Positions 42,928 through 54,724 of a stretch of DNA of 64,000 bases are shown here, piece by piece. Both the position numbers and the translations under genes were made by a program. Under the pieces are notes generated by a model, which was given only the letters and a program-made list of their open reading frames with translations, did no database searches and had not been told where the DNA came from. Position 1 is the first letter of the stretch, and every line of letters starts with the position of its first letter. The DNA is from Toxonevra muliebris (lineage: Eukaryota; Arthropoda; Insecta; Diptera; Pallopteridae). The stretch covers positions 148,384,998 through 148,448,997 of the forward strand of contig OY829326.1 in the NCBI GenBank assembly GCA_963691655.1. Reading direction: 5' to 3'.

Positions 42928-43419
42928 TTATTGCTTCCATATCCAAGCAACTAATCGTACAAATGATACTTGGTATTTAACTGGAATAATAGTGAAATTT
43001 ATCAATTGCGCTGCTGGCCAAATCATATAACCTTGCTTCAGTACGTTCAAGAAATCATGTCTCATACGATGTTCAAACTCTTCGCGCGTTTCATGATTAA
43101 TTAAGCTAAATATTAGTATAATTGTGAATGCAAAAATTGGTGCAACAAAAATTTGATCCGCTAACATTTTTTTGAGCCCCCTTCGAAACATTGATTGTTG
43201 CTTTGAAACGACATTATCTAATATACCGTACCAAAAACGCAGGAATGGTCCCACATAAACTAAGCCAACACTCCCAAATTTTGCTATCCGCGTCAGGTCT
43301 ACTTCTTGAAACCGTTTCTTTTCCACATACGCCTGGGTTATTAGGTCACCTGCTGACATAATAAAACACGTTCGGAAACCCTCAGTAATATACGGCGTTA
43401 AAAATTTTAATGAACTCAT
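42928..43419 (-). CDS. Mpv17/PMP22-family membrane protein, diverged inverted copy 4
   Basis: A 163-residue family member on the opposite strand, facing the three tandem copies. It keeps MSSLKFLTPYITEGFR, IMSAGDLITQAYVEKKRF, GPFLRFWYGILD, KKMLADQIFVAPIF and WPAAQLINFTIIPVKYQVSF. It stops at WIWKQ, about 18-25 residues before the other copies end, so the last conserved WxxYLS segment is lost at its final residues. There is no frameshift before that, so it may be functional but shortened. It is the most diverged copy of the cluster. Confidence 0.85.
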   Translation of the reverse strand: MSSLKFLTPYITEGFRTCFIMSAGDLITQAYVEKKRFQEVDLTRIAKFGSVGLVYVGPFLRFWYGILDNVVSKQQSMFRRGLKKMLADQIFVAPIFAFTIILIFSLINHETREEFEHRMRHDFLNVLKQGYMIWPAAQLINFTIIPVKYQVSFVRLVAWIWKQ

Positions 43420-43554
43420 GTTTTGGTAGATGAAATCTCATGTTTATTAATACGAATAAATGAAAATAAAATCAAATCATGAAGTTGAATTTAATGAATT
43501 GAAATATGTGGCGGTTATAGTTGCTTGAATGTTGCATGCATAGATGTTTCAGCT

Positions 43555-43690
43555 GAACTCAAACTTTTAGTTCAATATAACCAAATGAAATCGGAAATTT
43601 CAGTTCAGAATAACCAAATTAAATTCTGAAGGCTACAATTTGAGTTAAGCATAGTCAAATTGATTTTAGAAATCAGAAAAGATACTTAAG
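43555..43690 (-). repeat. Short TCAAATTGATTTCAG-type array
   Basis: A few diverged units (AGTTCAGAATAACCAAATTA, then GTCAAATTGATTTTAGAAAT) of the same kind as the 4.7-kb and 9.3-kb arrays. Confidence 0.5.
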
Positions 43691-44268
43691 GCTTAGCAAA
43701 ATGTTTGAACGTGACATTCCTACTAAGGATTATCTACTACGAGAATCCAGTGCAGATACCTGCTTTAATCTTTGTGGTTTTTGATGTGTATAAAATAGTA
43801 GGATTCAAATTACATGTACATTTTTACAAATTTACCCAATTTACGGGCATACGGGACATTTACGAGTTTAATGAGTCCGCTTAATATAAACTCTTATCTA
43901 AAGAATTCTAATCTGCTTATTCTGATTTTAAATTGATATTTTCGGAATTCATTTTGATGCTATATATTCATATAATATGGATATAAAAAACAGCTATGGC
44001 AAAATTCCGAGCAATTTTTTCTTTCCCTTCTCACATCTTTCCGCTTCCGGCAATTATCAAATTTTTAAAGATTTTAGTTTTTAAATACTCTTGAGCACCC
44101 AGTACCATTTAGCACGTGCAACTGTCCTACGCAGCTGTCAAAATCAGCTGTTTCGTGTGAGTAATAAACAAAAAACTGCAGCTGCTTTATTTACTTACTC
44201 TCTTCAATTCGATAAATGTATTCTGATTTAAGAAAAATTATTTAAAAATTAAATAAATAATTTAAAAT
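43691..44268. other. 5' flank of misato
   Basis: No gene is seen. CACGTGCAACTG and CAGCTG-type motifs near 44110-44150 lie where the misato promoter should be; I do not assign factors. A short block around 43848 (GGGACATTTACGAGTTT) also occurs near 28885. Confidence 0.4.
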
Positions 44269-46173
44269 ATGTCGAAGACTCGTGAAATATTGACATTCCA
44301 ATTTGGTAATTATGCGAATTATATTGGAGCACATTGGTGGAATATACAAGTAAGTAAAATTGAATGAGTAATGATGCCATGAAAGTGTGGGTGTTTTATG
44401 ATTGCGTTCATCTTTTCAAATATTTTATTACAGGAATCTGGTTTTAGTTACAATCCACAAGGTGAATCTACAGAAATAAGCAATGATGTGCTTTACAGAG
44501 AAGGACTCAATTTGAATGTAAGCTTTTAAGAGTTTGGTTGGTTTTAATTATAAATCAGATTTTTTCAGCGTCAAACAACATACACACCACGCCTACTACT
44601 TGTCGATTTAGATGGATCACTGAAACATTTACCACGTGAGGGAGAACTTTATGGCAATACCTTTAAACGTGCAACCAATGCCGACGCTCAAGCCCAAGAA
44701 GATTCTGTAAAGAAACTAAAAGAAGATTTGCTGTGGAAAGAAACGGATGTTGAAGTGGTGCAACAACCAGAAGCAACAAAAATTGATTTTCAAAATGATC
44801 TTGATAACCCGGAAACGAATGTTCTTGAAAAGGAATATAAACTATCCGAGGATGTAGACTCCTGGGTGGACTACCTCTATGCACGCTATCACCCACGCAC
44901 AGTGAATGTTGTAAATGAGTATAAATATGCGCCAGATAAACAAACTTTCGATACATTTTCAAGTGGTGTACAATTATGGAAGAGTGAACAATTTTCAGAT
45001 GATTTTTGTGATAAAATAAGACAATACGTTGAAGAATGTGATTATTTGCAAGGCTTTCAAACAATATTCGATTGCTTTAATGGTTATTCTGGGTTGGCAA
45101 CGCAATGTCTGGAACACTTGAATGATGAGTATACAAAAGCAAATTTTGTTGTGCCTGTATATGCGCCACGTAATATACTATGCGAAAATGCAGGTTAGTA
45201 TTTAACTACAATTCAATTTCTAATTAAACTTCAATACTTTATAAATTTTTATTTTTTCACAGATGAACCCATGACGGATTCGATACGTGTCGTAAATAGC
45301 GCTTTAGCTTTTAATAAACTCGCTGAACAAGCTTCACTTTTTCTACCGCTCAGCACACAAGATCGCGTTTGGCGTCAGCTAGGCGAGGGACGCAACATAC
45401 ACTCACTTCACTATAAACCTGATAATCTCTATCAAACATCAGCTATACTTGCTTCATATCTCGACACAATATCTTTACGCTATCGCTTAAAAGATGCACC
45501 CAGTACAAATTCATTAGCGGGTTTCTGTGGTGATTTAACCAATTATGACCGCAAGCTAACTGCAGCAGCATTTGCATTTCCCTTTCCCATGGAACATAAT
45601 GCAGATCTCATTGATTGTTTGGATAAATTTGAGGGTAAACTTTTTACACAATTGACACCGAACTGCAGCATTGGCACTAACTATGTTATACAATCACTTT
45701 GCGTACGCGGCATACCAAACAATCGACTCAAGCAGCCGCGTGAGCGTGCACAAAAACAAATGCGTATGGCTGCGTATAAATGCGATAGCGTTTCTGAAAT
45801 GTTTCAACTTTATTTGCAGTGTGCAAATCATGCAAGTATGGCGCATGTTTCAGCAATTACTGCACCAATGCCTACACGTATACCCTTCCCATGTGAAATG
45901 TTCGACGAATCAGTAAATATAAATGGTTTTCTTAATAGCACAATGAAACGTATGCCAAACGAGAAGGTGCAGTCGGTGCCTACATTAGCAACAATACAGT
46001 CCTCTAGTGAATTGGGTGATATGTTAGAAACTTTACATCGTGAGGCTAAACGTGTGAAGATAGCAAAATTACATCGTTATAAAGCAGCAGGACTGGAGGA
46101 AGATGACTATACAGATGCTTTGGACAAATTACTATTATTCAAGGATAACTATGAGGATAATTTTGAATTGTAA
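44269..46173 (+). CDS. mst: Misato (DML1 family), tubulin/FtsZ-related protein
   Basis: Misato is a tubulin-related protein needed for spindle assembly, found with the TCP-1 chaperonin and implicated in mitochondrial morphology. Four exons join in phase: 44269-44349, 44434-44517, 44569-45193 and 45263-46173, with GT-AG introns of 51-84 bases. The product is 566 residues, close to the ~574 I recall for Drosophila. The N terminus REILTFQFGNYANYIGAHWW (residues ~5-24) is the signature Misato/tubulin-like opening; RLLLVDLDGSL follows near 63-73. Further along, YVEECDYLQGFQTIFDCFNG (~205-225) is the other strongly conserved segment. There are no breaks. The open frames that begin at 44728 and 45271 are only the later exons. 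Confidence 0.95.
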
Positions 46174-46432
46174 TCTAGTGAGAAAAAATGTAGGAAAACA
46201 AGAAAGAAATTTATAGCTGCAGTTCTAAGCCTTAAATATAAGATTTTTTGTATTTTCATTTATATACATAAATGCATAAAAAAACGCACTAACTATTTTA
46301 AACTGGTAAAGACTACTTATTTCATTCGAATCCTTTTTCCAATAATCCTTCCTTGAACCTCATTTATAGTCTTGTTACTTACTAATATTCAACATTTATT
46401 TAAAATTTACAATATTCGTGTGCTATAGCTTC

Positions 46433-46438
46433 AAATAA
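46433..46438 (+). terminator. Polyadenylation signal candidate of misato
   Basis: AATAAA lies about 260 bases after the misato stop codon. Confidence 0.5.
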
Positions 46439-46439
46439 A

Positions 46440-47475
46440 ACGTTTTTATGGTGCTTTTATTGAGCATACTCCTGGTAATTGTCGTAATAAAAATGATTGT
46501 GGTAAATTTACCATTACCACCACTTTTTTTTCTCTTGTTTTGTGTTCCTGTAACAGCAGCTGCAATCTACTTTTATAAATTCGTTTCCTCTTACCCCACA
46601 TAAATACTTTAACAATTGCTGCTGAGCTCCTTTCAAATGTACGTACCTATTTCTTTTGCTTTCGACTACTGCTGCACAGCTGCAATTGCTCACTATCCTC
46701 CAACATCTAGACCATTTTATCTTAATAAATTATGAATAGAAAACATGCAATTGAGTTGTTCATCGTTGTATATTGTGAATCGAAATCATTAAAAATTGAT
46801 GTCTTCAATGCAGGAAATTTCTTCATTAAACAGGAGCAGAAATAAAAAAAAATAAATAAAATTACATAAAAATTAAAGCGTTAAAAAAGAAAATATTTGA
46901 ACATGAAATACCCAAAAGTAGGTAAGTAAATCAATCAAATGTAGGCGTGCTTCGTCGCTTATCATCTCAGCCATCAACAATAAATAAAGATTCAATTGTG
47001 AGTACAAAATAAAATAAATAAAGCACAAACCCTTGAAAATGTGTTTCAGCAAGAACAAAAACCCCTTAAAATAAGAAAAAATTATTTGCAATTCCAAACA
47101 CGTGGAATACTTTGAAATTTTTCAATGTAGTGCCTTTGATGTCTGGAAAAAAAGAAAATAGCAAAACAATTTACAGAATGGAAATCAATCAGAAGAAAAA
47201 AGGATTTATTTTTAAAATAAAAAGAAAAAAACTTTGTCTCAGTTCGCGTTTATCAAAAACATTTACGTTGGTGTGTTCTGTTGCTGTTGTTTTCGTTCGT
47301 TGCTGTTGTTTTGTTGCTGCAATTGCGCCGTTGTTGATGTTTTCGGCATTTTGGCCCACTTTGGGTTGTTCATCTCAAAATATTGTACTATGCGTAATTG
47401 TTTAAGCATACAAAAGCATGAAACAAGGCCTTAAGATAACGAAACAATTGGCACCGGAAATGCCTTGAATAAAAA
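46440..47475. other. Intergenic, no gene seen
   Basis: AT-rich, with AAATAAATAAA tracts and GTTGCTGTTGTTTT repeats near 47280-47320. Short open frames are low-complexity. Confidence 0.45.
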
Positions 47476-47483
47476 AAAAAAAA

Positions 47484-47825
47484 CAAAAATCAGCGAGATA
47501 AAAAGGGAAATACTAAAAAAATCAATCAATTGAACTTTGGTGTATGTAGGTGGAGAAAAATTTATTATTTTTTTGGGTTTGTAAACTTTTGCGTTTGCTA
47601 CGTAATTTTAAAATTAAGGTTCATAATTTATGTGAAGAATTAATTGGTTATTAAACAAGTTGTTTTGTCATAAAGTAAAAAAAAAAGAAAAAAATTTAGA
47701 ATTATATAACTTCTTAAATGCTAAAAATTTAAAACTTATTTTTCAATATAGCAAAATTTCTTTTTAACTTTTATTTTCATTCAAATGGCTCTGATTCATT
47801 TATTGGTGATCAGAACCTTTCCGAT
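47484..47825 (+). repeat. Left arm of a large inverted repeat
   Basis: About 340 bases, starting ACAAAAATCAGCGAGATAAA and ending near TTGGTGATCAGAACCTTTCC, recur inverted at 50085-50440. Long identical blocks include TTTGCGTTTGCTACGTAATT, AAGGTTCATAATTTATGTGA and TAACTTCTTAAATGCTAAAA. Confidence 0.9.
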
Positions 47826-50084
47826 TTTAACCTAGCAACGAAAGACATTTAATTATTTACCCATAAGGCCAGAAACTTGCCATCATCATTATCAAACTTC
47901 TCAAATTAATCTTTATTATATTTTAGTGCTTTAGACAGACATAACACAATTTATAGCAACATACCTCATCATTATTTAATGTGGGTTTCGTTGTCATAAC
48001 CTCAGGAAGAGTCAAATTTAAATCAGAGAATATCAATTTTGATACAAAATAGTTAAATTGAATTCAGAAATTATTAATTAGAATTCCGAGTAGTAAAATT
48101 AAATTCCAAAAAGCTTCAATTTGAATTGGGAATAAGCCAAATTGAGTTTAAAACAGAAACTATCAACTTGAATTACCTTATCTTCTTACCCCACAATCTG
48201 CTAGTTCCCATAAATTCTAAGGGTTTATATATATTTAAAAATTGATTTGAAAGATTTTTATTTTTCAAAATTCCGATTCGTGCTTGCTGAAACCGTATCG
48301 AAATGTGGAACTTTTTCATCATGTCAGGATTATGGGAAATTTGAACCCAAAAGTGTAAGAAAAGACAATAATTTAATAGACATAGTTTTTACAATTTTTA
48401 ACTACTAACTTTAAAATATAATATGCTAAATTTATAAGTGCTACTTTTTAAGCTTTGCTATTGGTTTCATAAAAAAAGTGGTTTACATTTTTAGGTTAGA
48501 ATTTCTCAAATTTTAACGATTTTGAGGATTAGTAAAATAATTGTGAAAAATTGAAATCCTGAAGAGATAGAAAAATTCTATATTTCGATTCTGATTCAGT
48601 ATACAAATATATGTATATGAGAAATCACTTCTTGTTATTCATCATCTGTAGACTTGCAGGACTGAGTTATTACTGACAAATTAGTTTATATTAATATAAA
48701 GATCTAGAGGTAAAATTTTCAGGCCTGGGACTTGAAAAAGTTGACAGGCCTAGTGCAGAGGCGTATTTAGATTGAGGTTTTGGAAACCACTTATCTTTAT
48801 CTTATCATGTTTAAAGCTTTTAACTTAAAAAATAGGAATCATTATTGCATCTTTTGTAAATTTAGACTTAAGAATTAGGCGGTCATAAATGTTTCTAGAA
48901 CCTAAAAGCACGGTTCAAAAAATGTAGTGGATTCCAAGAGAACTATTAAAAAAAGCATATTTTCTCTAATTTTTTTCTTATATAATAAATAAAATATTTT
49001 ATTCAAACTTTTCAGCAAATCAAAGGTAAACATTTGACATATACTTTGTGAAATTTTCATTTCAAAATTTTGAAAATTCAGCCAATGAACCTCATTTCCT
49101 GTGACCCCTCAGAATAAAGTTCCCTTGGCGCTGTCAGAATAACTCACGATAGATTCATCTGAAATTGAAAAATAAAATTTTTTCTGTTAGCAGAAATGTA
49201 TGTAGAGCTCGTGCCTGGACGAAGGAAAAAAATTCAAATTTGAGTTTTTGGCAGAATTGACTTTTCGTAAAATTAGTTTTGATAAAAAATCTTTCTTATC
49301 ATAAAGAAGTGTGGAACATTTGAACAAGGTCGATTCATTATTTTTTGAGAAATCGTGTCTAATGAATGGACTTTTCCAAGACTCTATCTCCCAATACTTT
49401 ACTCCAATTGACTTAAAACTTTGGGAGAATAGTCTAGACATATTGTACTATTCAATAAGACAACAAAAAATTACAATTTTCAAAACCATGTAACCCATTA
49501 AATCCTTTTATTATTAAAAACACAAAATCTTGAAAAATATTAATCAAGTGAAAAAAACAAACAAAAATAAATATGGCTGCTACATGCAGTGGTATTGAAC
49601 ACTTTTACCTCCAGGCATAGACGGTGGGAATGATTCAGGCCGCAGAGTTGATCTGAAATAGATATTTTAATAATTTCAGGGAATTTTTTACAACCATTAC
49701 GAAAATAGTCATATTTTAATATTTAAAAACTGAAGTGGATCGGTGTGCCAGTTATCCCGCCCACTACTTTGAAAAACAACATTTTGAGAAAAACCCCGTT
49801 TAAAGTTAGACTAGACTAGATTTATTCAAATAGCTAATAGCTATTCGTCAATATTTTGAATGCAGAATTTGTTGTCGGCTTAAAGAATTTCTGAAAAATC
49901 GACCTTCCAAAAAAAAAAAATAAAACAAACAAAAAAACATATCTGAACCCTTTAGAAAACAAAGTACGAACTTTTTAAAATCTGACTTTTTCGCACTTTT
50001 GGTTATAGATTATTACAAAAATAAATGAGAATGGTAACAACTGAAAATTTAGCCATTTTAACGTCTACTATCGATCGGATAGGT
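47826..50084. other. Spacer between the large inverted arms
   Basis: About 2.3 kb of AT-rich DNA with no protein I recognise. It includes a short TCAAATT-type array (48005-48170) and a lone hAT-like terminus, CAGAGGCGTATTTAG, near 48757. The antiparallel frames near 49187-49493 have no known motif. Confidence 0.5.
48005..48170 (+). repeat. Short TCAAATTGAATTCAGAA-type array
   Basis: A few diverged units (GAGTCAAATTTAAATCAGAG, GTTAAATTGAATTCAGAAAT, CTTCAATTTGAATTGGGAAT) of the family seen at 4.7 kb. Confidence 0.55.
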
Positions 50085-50440
50085 TCTGATCAACAATAAA
50101 TGAATCAGAGCCATTTTAATGAAAATAAAAGTTTTAAAAAATTTTTGCTTTATTGAAAAATAAGTTTTAAATTTTTAGCATTTAAGAAGTTATATAAGTC
50201 TAAATTTATAACTTTATAACAAAACATCCAAAATGACTTTTTTAACATTTTTCTTTAATCTTTTCTTTAATCACCAATTAATTCTTCACATAAATTATGA
50301 ACCTTAATTTTGAAATTACGTAGCAAACGCAAAAGTTTACAAGCCCAAAAAATTAATATATTTTTCTGAACCTACACCAAAGTTCAATTGATTGATTTTT
50401 TTAGTATTTCCCTTTTTATCTCGCTGATTTTTGTCCTTAT
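50085..50440 (-). repeat. Right arm of a large inverted repeat
   Basis: The inverted copy of 47484-47825. It carries one extra ~45-base stretch near 50215-50265 that the left arm lacks or has replaced. Confidence 0.9.
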
Positions 50441-50798
50441 ATTTTGAAAACCAAGTTGCCTCTTCAGTGTACTCACGGCCTATTTTTCAAGCTCAATGCT
50501 TGATAGCCAATGAACTCTTTACCTTTCCAAATAACATTTTCAATTTTCTATGTATTTTAACATATCTGTTGGATAAGTTCTTCCTTGTCTGATTAGCTAA
50601 TAAAATGTAATTTCAATTACAGACATGCAAAGAATTTCTATGTATTTTATAACCACTCCAATATTCAATGGTATTTAATATGCTAGATAGCATTTTAGGC
50701 AACTAATTTTGCAAATCGACACTTCATTTGTGAATATTTAATGTGCAAGAAAAGGTATGCAGAATGATTGTGCTTTTGTAAGTACTATCGAATTTTGT

Positions 50799-51323
50799 TT
50801 AACCCATTTGTGGCTGGCACTGAAAATAGCATAATATTTTTTTTTTATAATAATTTACGAACTACTTAAGCAGCCATTTCAGTGTTTGATATTTCTAAGG
50901 AATATAATACAAGTTTGCTGGTTTCTCTAGTCTGGTATTTTTTACTAAGGCTCTATAAAATTGCGATTGGAAAGTTCTGTAGGAAATCTATTAGAAAGTG
51001 GAAATTTTCAGACAGCATCCGCAATTTTCATTTTTGCATAACTATACTGTCTAGTTTGCAAACAGCTTAATTATCCTAATATAATTTGAGATCATATCCT
51101 GAAAAAGAACTTTCTGATGTTAATTAGGTTGATATAAAATTATCTGCTATCTAATGCTCCTTGCAGTTACATGCATTATTAATAACTATAGCGACTTTGA
51201 GGTTTTCCAAAATCGGGGTTAAAAATGGTTTAAAGGTCTTGATCGGTATCAATTTTATTCGACCGATCCCTTTGCACTCTGTGGTGGCATATTCATAAAT
51301 CTCGTCAGCAAACAAAGGGTTAA
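50799..51323. mobile_element. TTAA-flanked (piggyBac-type) MITE
   Basis: The left end TTAACCCATTTGTGGCTGGC and the inverted right end TTAACCCTTTGTTTGCTGAC are matching termini bounded by TTAA. It is about 525 bp with no transposase. The open frames at 50882 and 51151-51351 are inside it. Confidence 0.7.
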
Positions 51324-53581
51324 AGTAATGTAACGCTTTGAACTTATGCAAGTTTGAAAATTAGTATGCAATAAATGTGTTAGCACGAGCTACCAAATTA
51401 GATTAAAAAAAAATTTCAATTAAATATTAACTTTGATAAAAATTATTGCCAAATTGAGTTTTGCTTGGTGTTAATTTTTGTTGCCAATTTTAAAGTGTAT
51501 TAAAAAAGCTAATACACGCACAGGCATATAACACAAGATGGAATAAATTTCATTTTATATATGTATGTATGCATACATACATGACGTGCATTTCCGTTTC
51601 AGCATTAAACATTAATTTAACAACACACACTGCATACGAAATTATGCTTCAAGAGTTCAAACATACACGCTTTACTTTGATGCTGGCGGCACACAGCGAC
51701 CACATCTACACAGATCCAAGGAGTTTGTTGTGTTTTTTTTTTTTTTCAATGTACGAGTTGCTCCCAAAAACACGAAAAATGCAAATTATGCGCTCGCAAA
51801 CCAAGTGTTGCATATCAAACCGGGAAAATAGAAATAAAAAAAGTAAAGAAATTTGTCGCCATCTTCAGCTTCTTCTTCTCCTTTGCATTTTCTTTAAAAT
51901 TAATTAGCCCTATTGCCTGTATGCCTGACTGCTCGCTGCTTGAGTTTGCCTCATCATTATGCAAACTTGATTAAATTTGAGAGCGCAAAATTTTAATTTC
52001 TTCTACATTTACTTACTTTAATCCTTTATTTTTGTTAATTTCTTTTTATGTATTTTACAAATAAATTAAGAACCTTTAAATTTTCTTACTTCACATTCAA
52101 GTAGAACATTTTAAAGTCAGTTAAAATTCAATTTATTTAAATATTTGCCAATAAAAAAAACGTAGACTTGATAACCCTTGTATATTTTCTTTCTTTTCTT
52201 CGTTCATTTTCTTGGGTCTAATCAAAGTGAAATGAAACATACAGACACGTTCGAACATTAACAACAACAACCATTTGAGCTGGAGGTGGGGTCATAAGGT
52301 CACAAATATTATGTTCTGCTGGCAACCTCTTCCACTTTTCTGTGCTTATGGTAAACAACAAAAATTATTAACATTATAATATTTTTTGAAAGTTTTTTAT
52401 GCCGTCCTCTTTTTGAAATGGGTTTGCTCTTTGAAAAAAAAAAAAAAAACATTTCAATTGCTGTGCGTTGTTGCTGTTTTGCTTAAGTGAAAGTCCATAA
52501 AATTGTGATTTACTTTTGCTAAGATTTCAATTACTACCGACCGACCGAACATTTCTCTTTATTGGCTATAAATTTTCTTGTAAATGAGTTCCTTGTGAAT
52601 TTTGTTGTTGTTGGGGCAGGCGTTAAAAGGTTAACGGCTCCTTTTTTTTTGGTAGAAGCAGTTATTAGGGTTTTGTGTGCTGCAACTTTTGGCCCTTGGT
52701 TTATTTGGCAATGTAAAATCTTTATTAAAAAGTAATAATTCAATGTGGTTGTAACAATTTGATTATAAAGTTTTTTAATGGCTATTATTTTCAAATAAAT
52801 ATAACATTTCTTTGAAATAACAGTTATAATATTATTTAATAATGACACTTTTTACTGCTTATGTAATTTATTAAGTATGTAATAATTAAAGTAATTTAAC
52901 ATAATCTCTATTTTTTGACACTCTTTTATTTATGCTACTGAATTTGAGCTATATTCAGTTGATTCCAAAGCGGAATCGTCCTTATTTGATAGAGATAAAC
53001 AATCGTGTATGATCGAGGAAGAAACAGAAGAAGACAACCTTATCTCAGTTGGAAAGACCAGGTAAAGGGAGAGCTGACTACAGCTACTTTTATGGTATAC
53101 ACAAAAATTGACTCCAGCGCGTGCATAGTAGATGTGAATGGAGAAACTTTAAAAAGGCGACTAAGAATAATCTTCGGTTGCAGTGCCCACGAAGTAATTT
53201 GTTTTTTTCCTATTTTATGCTTTGAAATCTTTCATATAATATATCGCTGCCTTAATTTGCTAAAGTCCTAACCCCATATTTAAAATTTTCAAAAGGAGAA
53301 ACAAAAAAAATTTTTATGTTTGCATCCCTGCTTCCAAAATTTGTAATTTAAACGTAATCGTAAGTTTTTGGTGTAGGTCTCTAAAATTTTCGGTACCGAT
53401 AAAAGTGGACACGCTATGTCATAATCCATCAAAAACTCGATATTAAAAAATTTGATGTTACGGTGTTAGCAAATTAAGGTAGCGATATAGACTTTAGTTA
53501 TTTTCAATTGGTTTGGGACTTATGTCGTTAATATTTACAGCATGAGCGTTCTCATTACATTGCAGAAAAATATACAGTTCA
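51324..53581. other. Intergenic, no gene seen
   Basis: AT-rich DNA with ATGTATGTATGC tracts and homopolymers (for example A-run 52434-52449). A frame at 53005-53271 contains RGRNRRRQPYLSWKDQVKG, weakly like the end of some LINE ORFs, but this is too short to call. Confidence 0.4.
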
Positions 53582-53589
53582 GTAGCACC

Positions 53590-54716
53590 CAGAGATGCCA
53601 ACTCATTTTTTCTTTCTCCCCGATAACTGTCGCGAAATTCCCCGATTTTCGACCAAATTCCCCGCACCGGTATAATTTCATATTATAACAGTATGATACA
53701 CACTTTTCATATAAACATTTTATACAAACGAAAAATACCCTTTGCGTAGGCTTAGAATTACTCTTCGTCAGAGTTATTTTCAGAGGCCCTGTACTTTCTT
53801 GGTTAAAATTTTTTTATCAATTTTTTTTGGATTGATAAATTGATAAAATAATTTTTTCTGACATCTATTTAAACACTTCAAGTATAAGAAAAAATTGTAT
53901 AATACTTAAAAAAAAAAATTATATAAAGGGTTTTTTTGCAGCTTCATGGAAGACGTTTTGAAAATCGTCAACGCAATGGCGTGCGTGATTGCGGCTCATT
54001 GGAAAATCTAAAAAAATACAATTAGAAAAATTATAACTGTATTCTCAGGACATACTAAGATTATTTTGTTTGACCAACAATTCACAAAATGGCAGACCGC
54101 AAAAATTAGTTTTTTCAAAAATTGGACTTTTTTCGTAAAAACGAAGTTCCAAATTGAGGAAAGAATTAACCAAATTTACATCCTGGGGCTATTGTTATGT
54201 AGAAGAACATATTTAAATTTCAGTTATCGTGCACGTCAATGGCAAAAACCTTGTTTTGAGAAAAACTGGTTTAAAATTTCGACTATCGGTTTTTAACATA
54301 TAAAATAAACTTCTTCTCCTTTATAATAGCTGACCATAATTTGCAAGTTTATGGGTTATAGTCACCAAGAACTAACAGTTATTAATAAGAAAGTGCTGAA
54401 CAACGGCACAGCTAAGCCTTTCTGGATGGCTGAAAGAGAAACCGAAGCACTGCGTGATCACGTTGGACTGTCTGAATAGTAACCGTAAACTGTGTTGCAT
54501 AAAGCAATGTTTTTATGGTTTTGGTTGTGAATGTGCCAGAATTGTATTTGGGAATATAAAATTTGGCAAAAAATATTCTACAGACTGTTTGAGGTATTTT
54601 AATATTAAAAGCTGAACGGTTTCAAATTTCTCGCAAAAAACAGCTCATTCCCCGATTCCCCGCATTAAGTGAAATTCCCCGCAATTCGGGGAATTCCCCG
54701 CAAGTTGGCATCGCTG
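53590..54716. mobile_element. hAT-type element with clustered CCCCG subterminal motifs
   Basis: The ends CAGAGATGCCAACT and, inverted, CAGCGATGCCAACT lie between GTAGCACC (53582-53589) and GTGGCACC (54717-54724), a 7/8-match 8-bp duplication. TTCCCCGMWTT-type motifs are packed at both ends: three in the first ~80 bases, five to six in the last ~90. They look like transposase-binding repeats. The 1,127-bp body has only short frames, so it is non-autonomous. Confidence 0.85.
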
Positions 54717-54724
54717 GTGGCACC

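Noticed and set aside
53005..53271. LINE ORF end (RGRNRRRQPYLSWKDQVKG)
   Set aside because: Only about twenty residues look familiar; not enough for a call.
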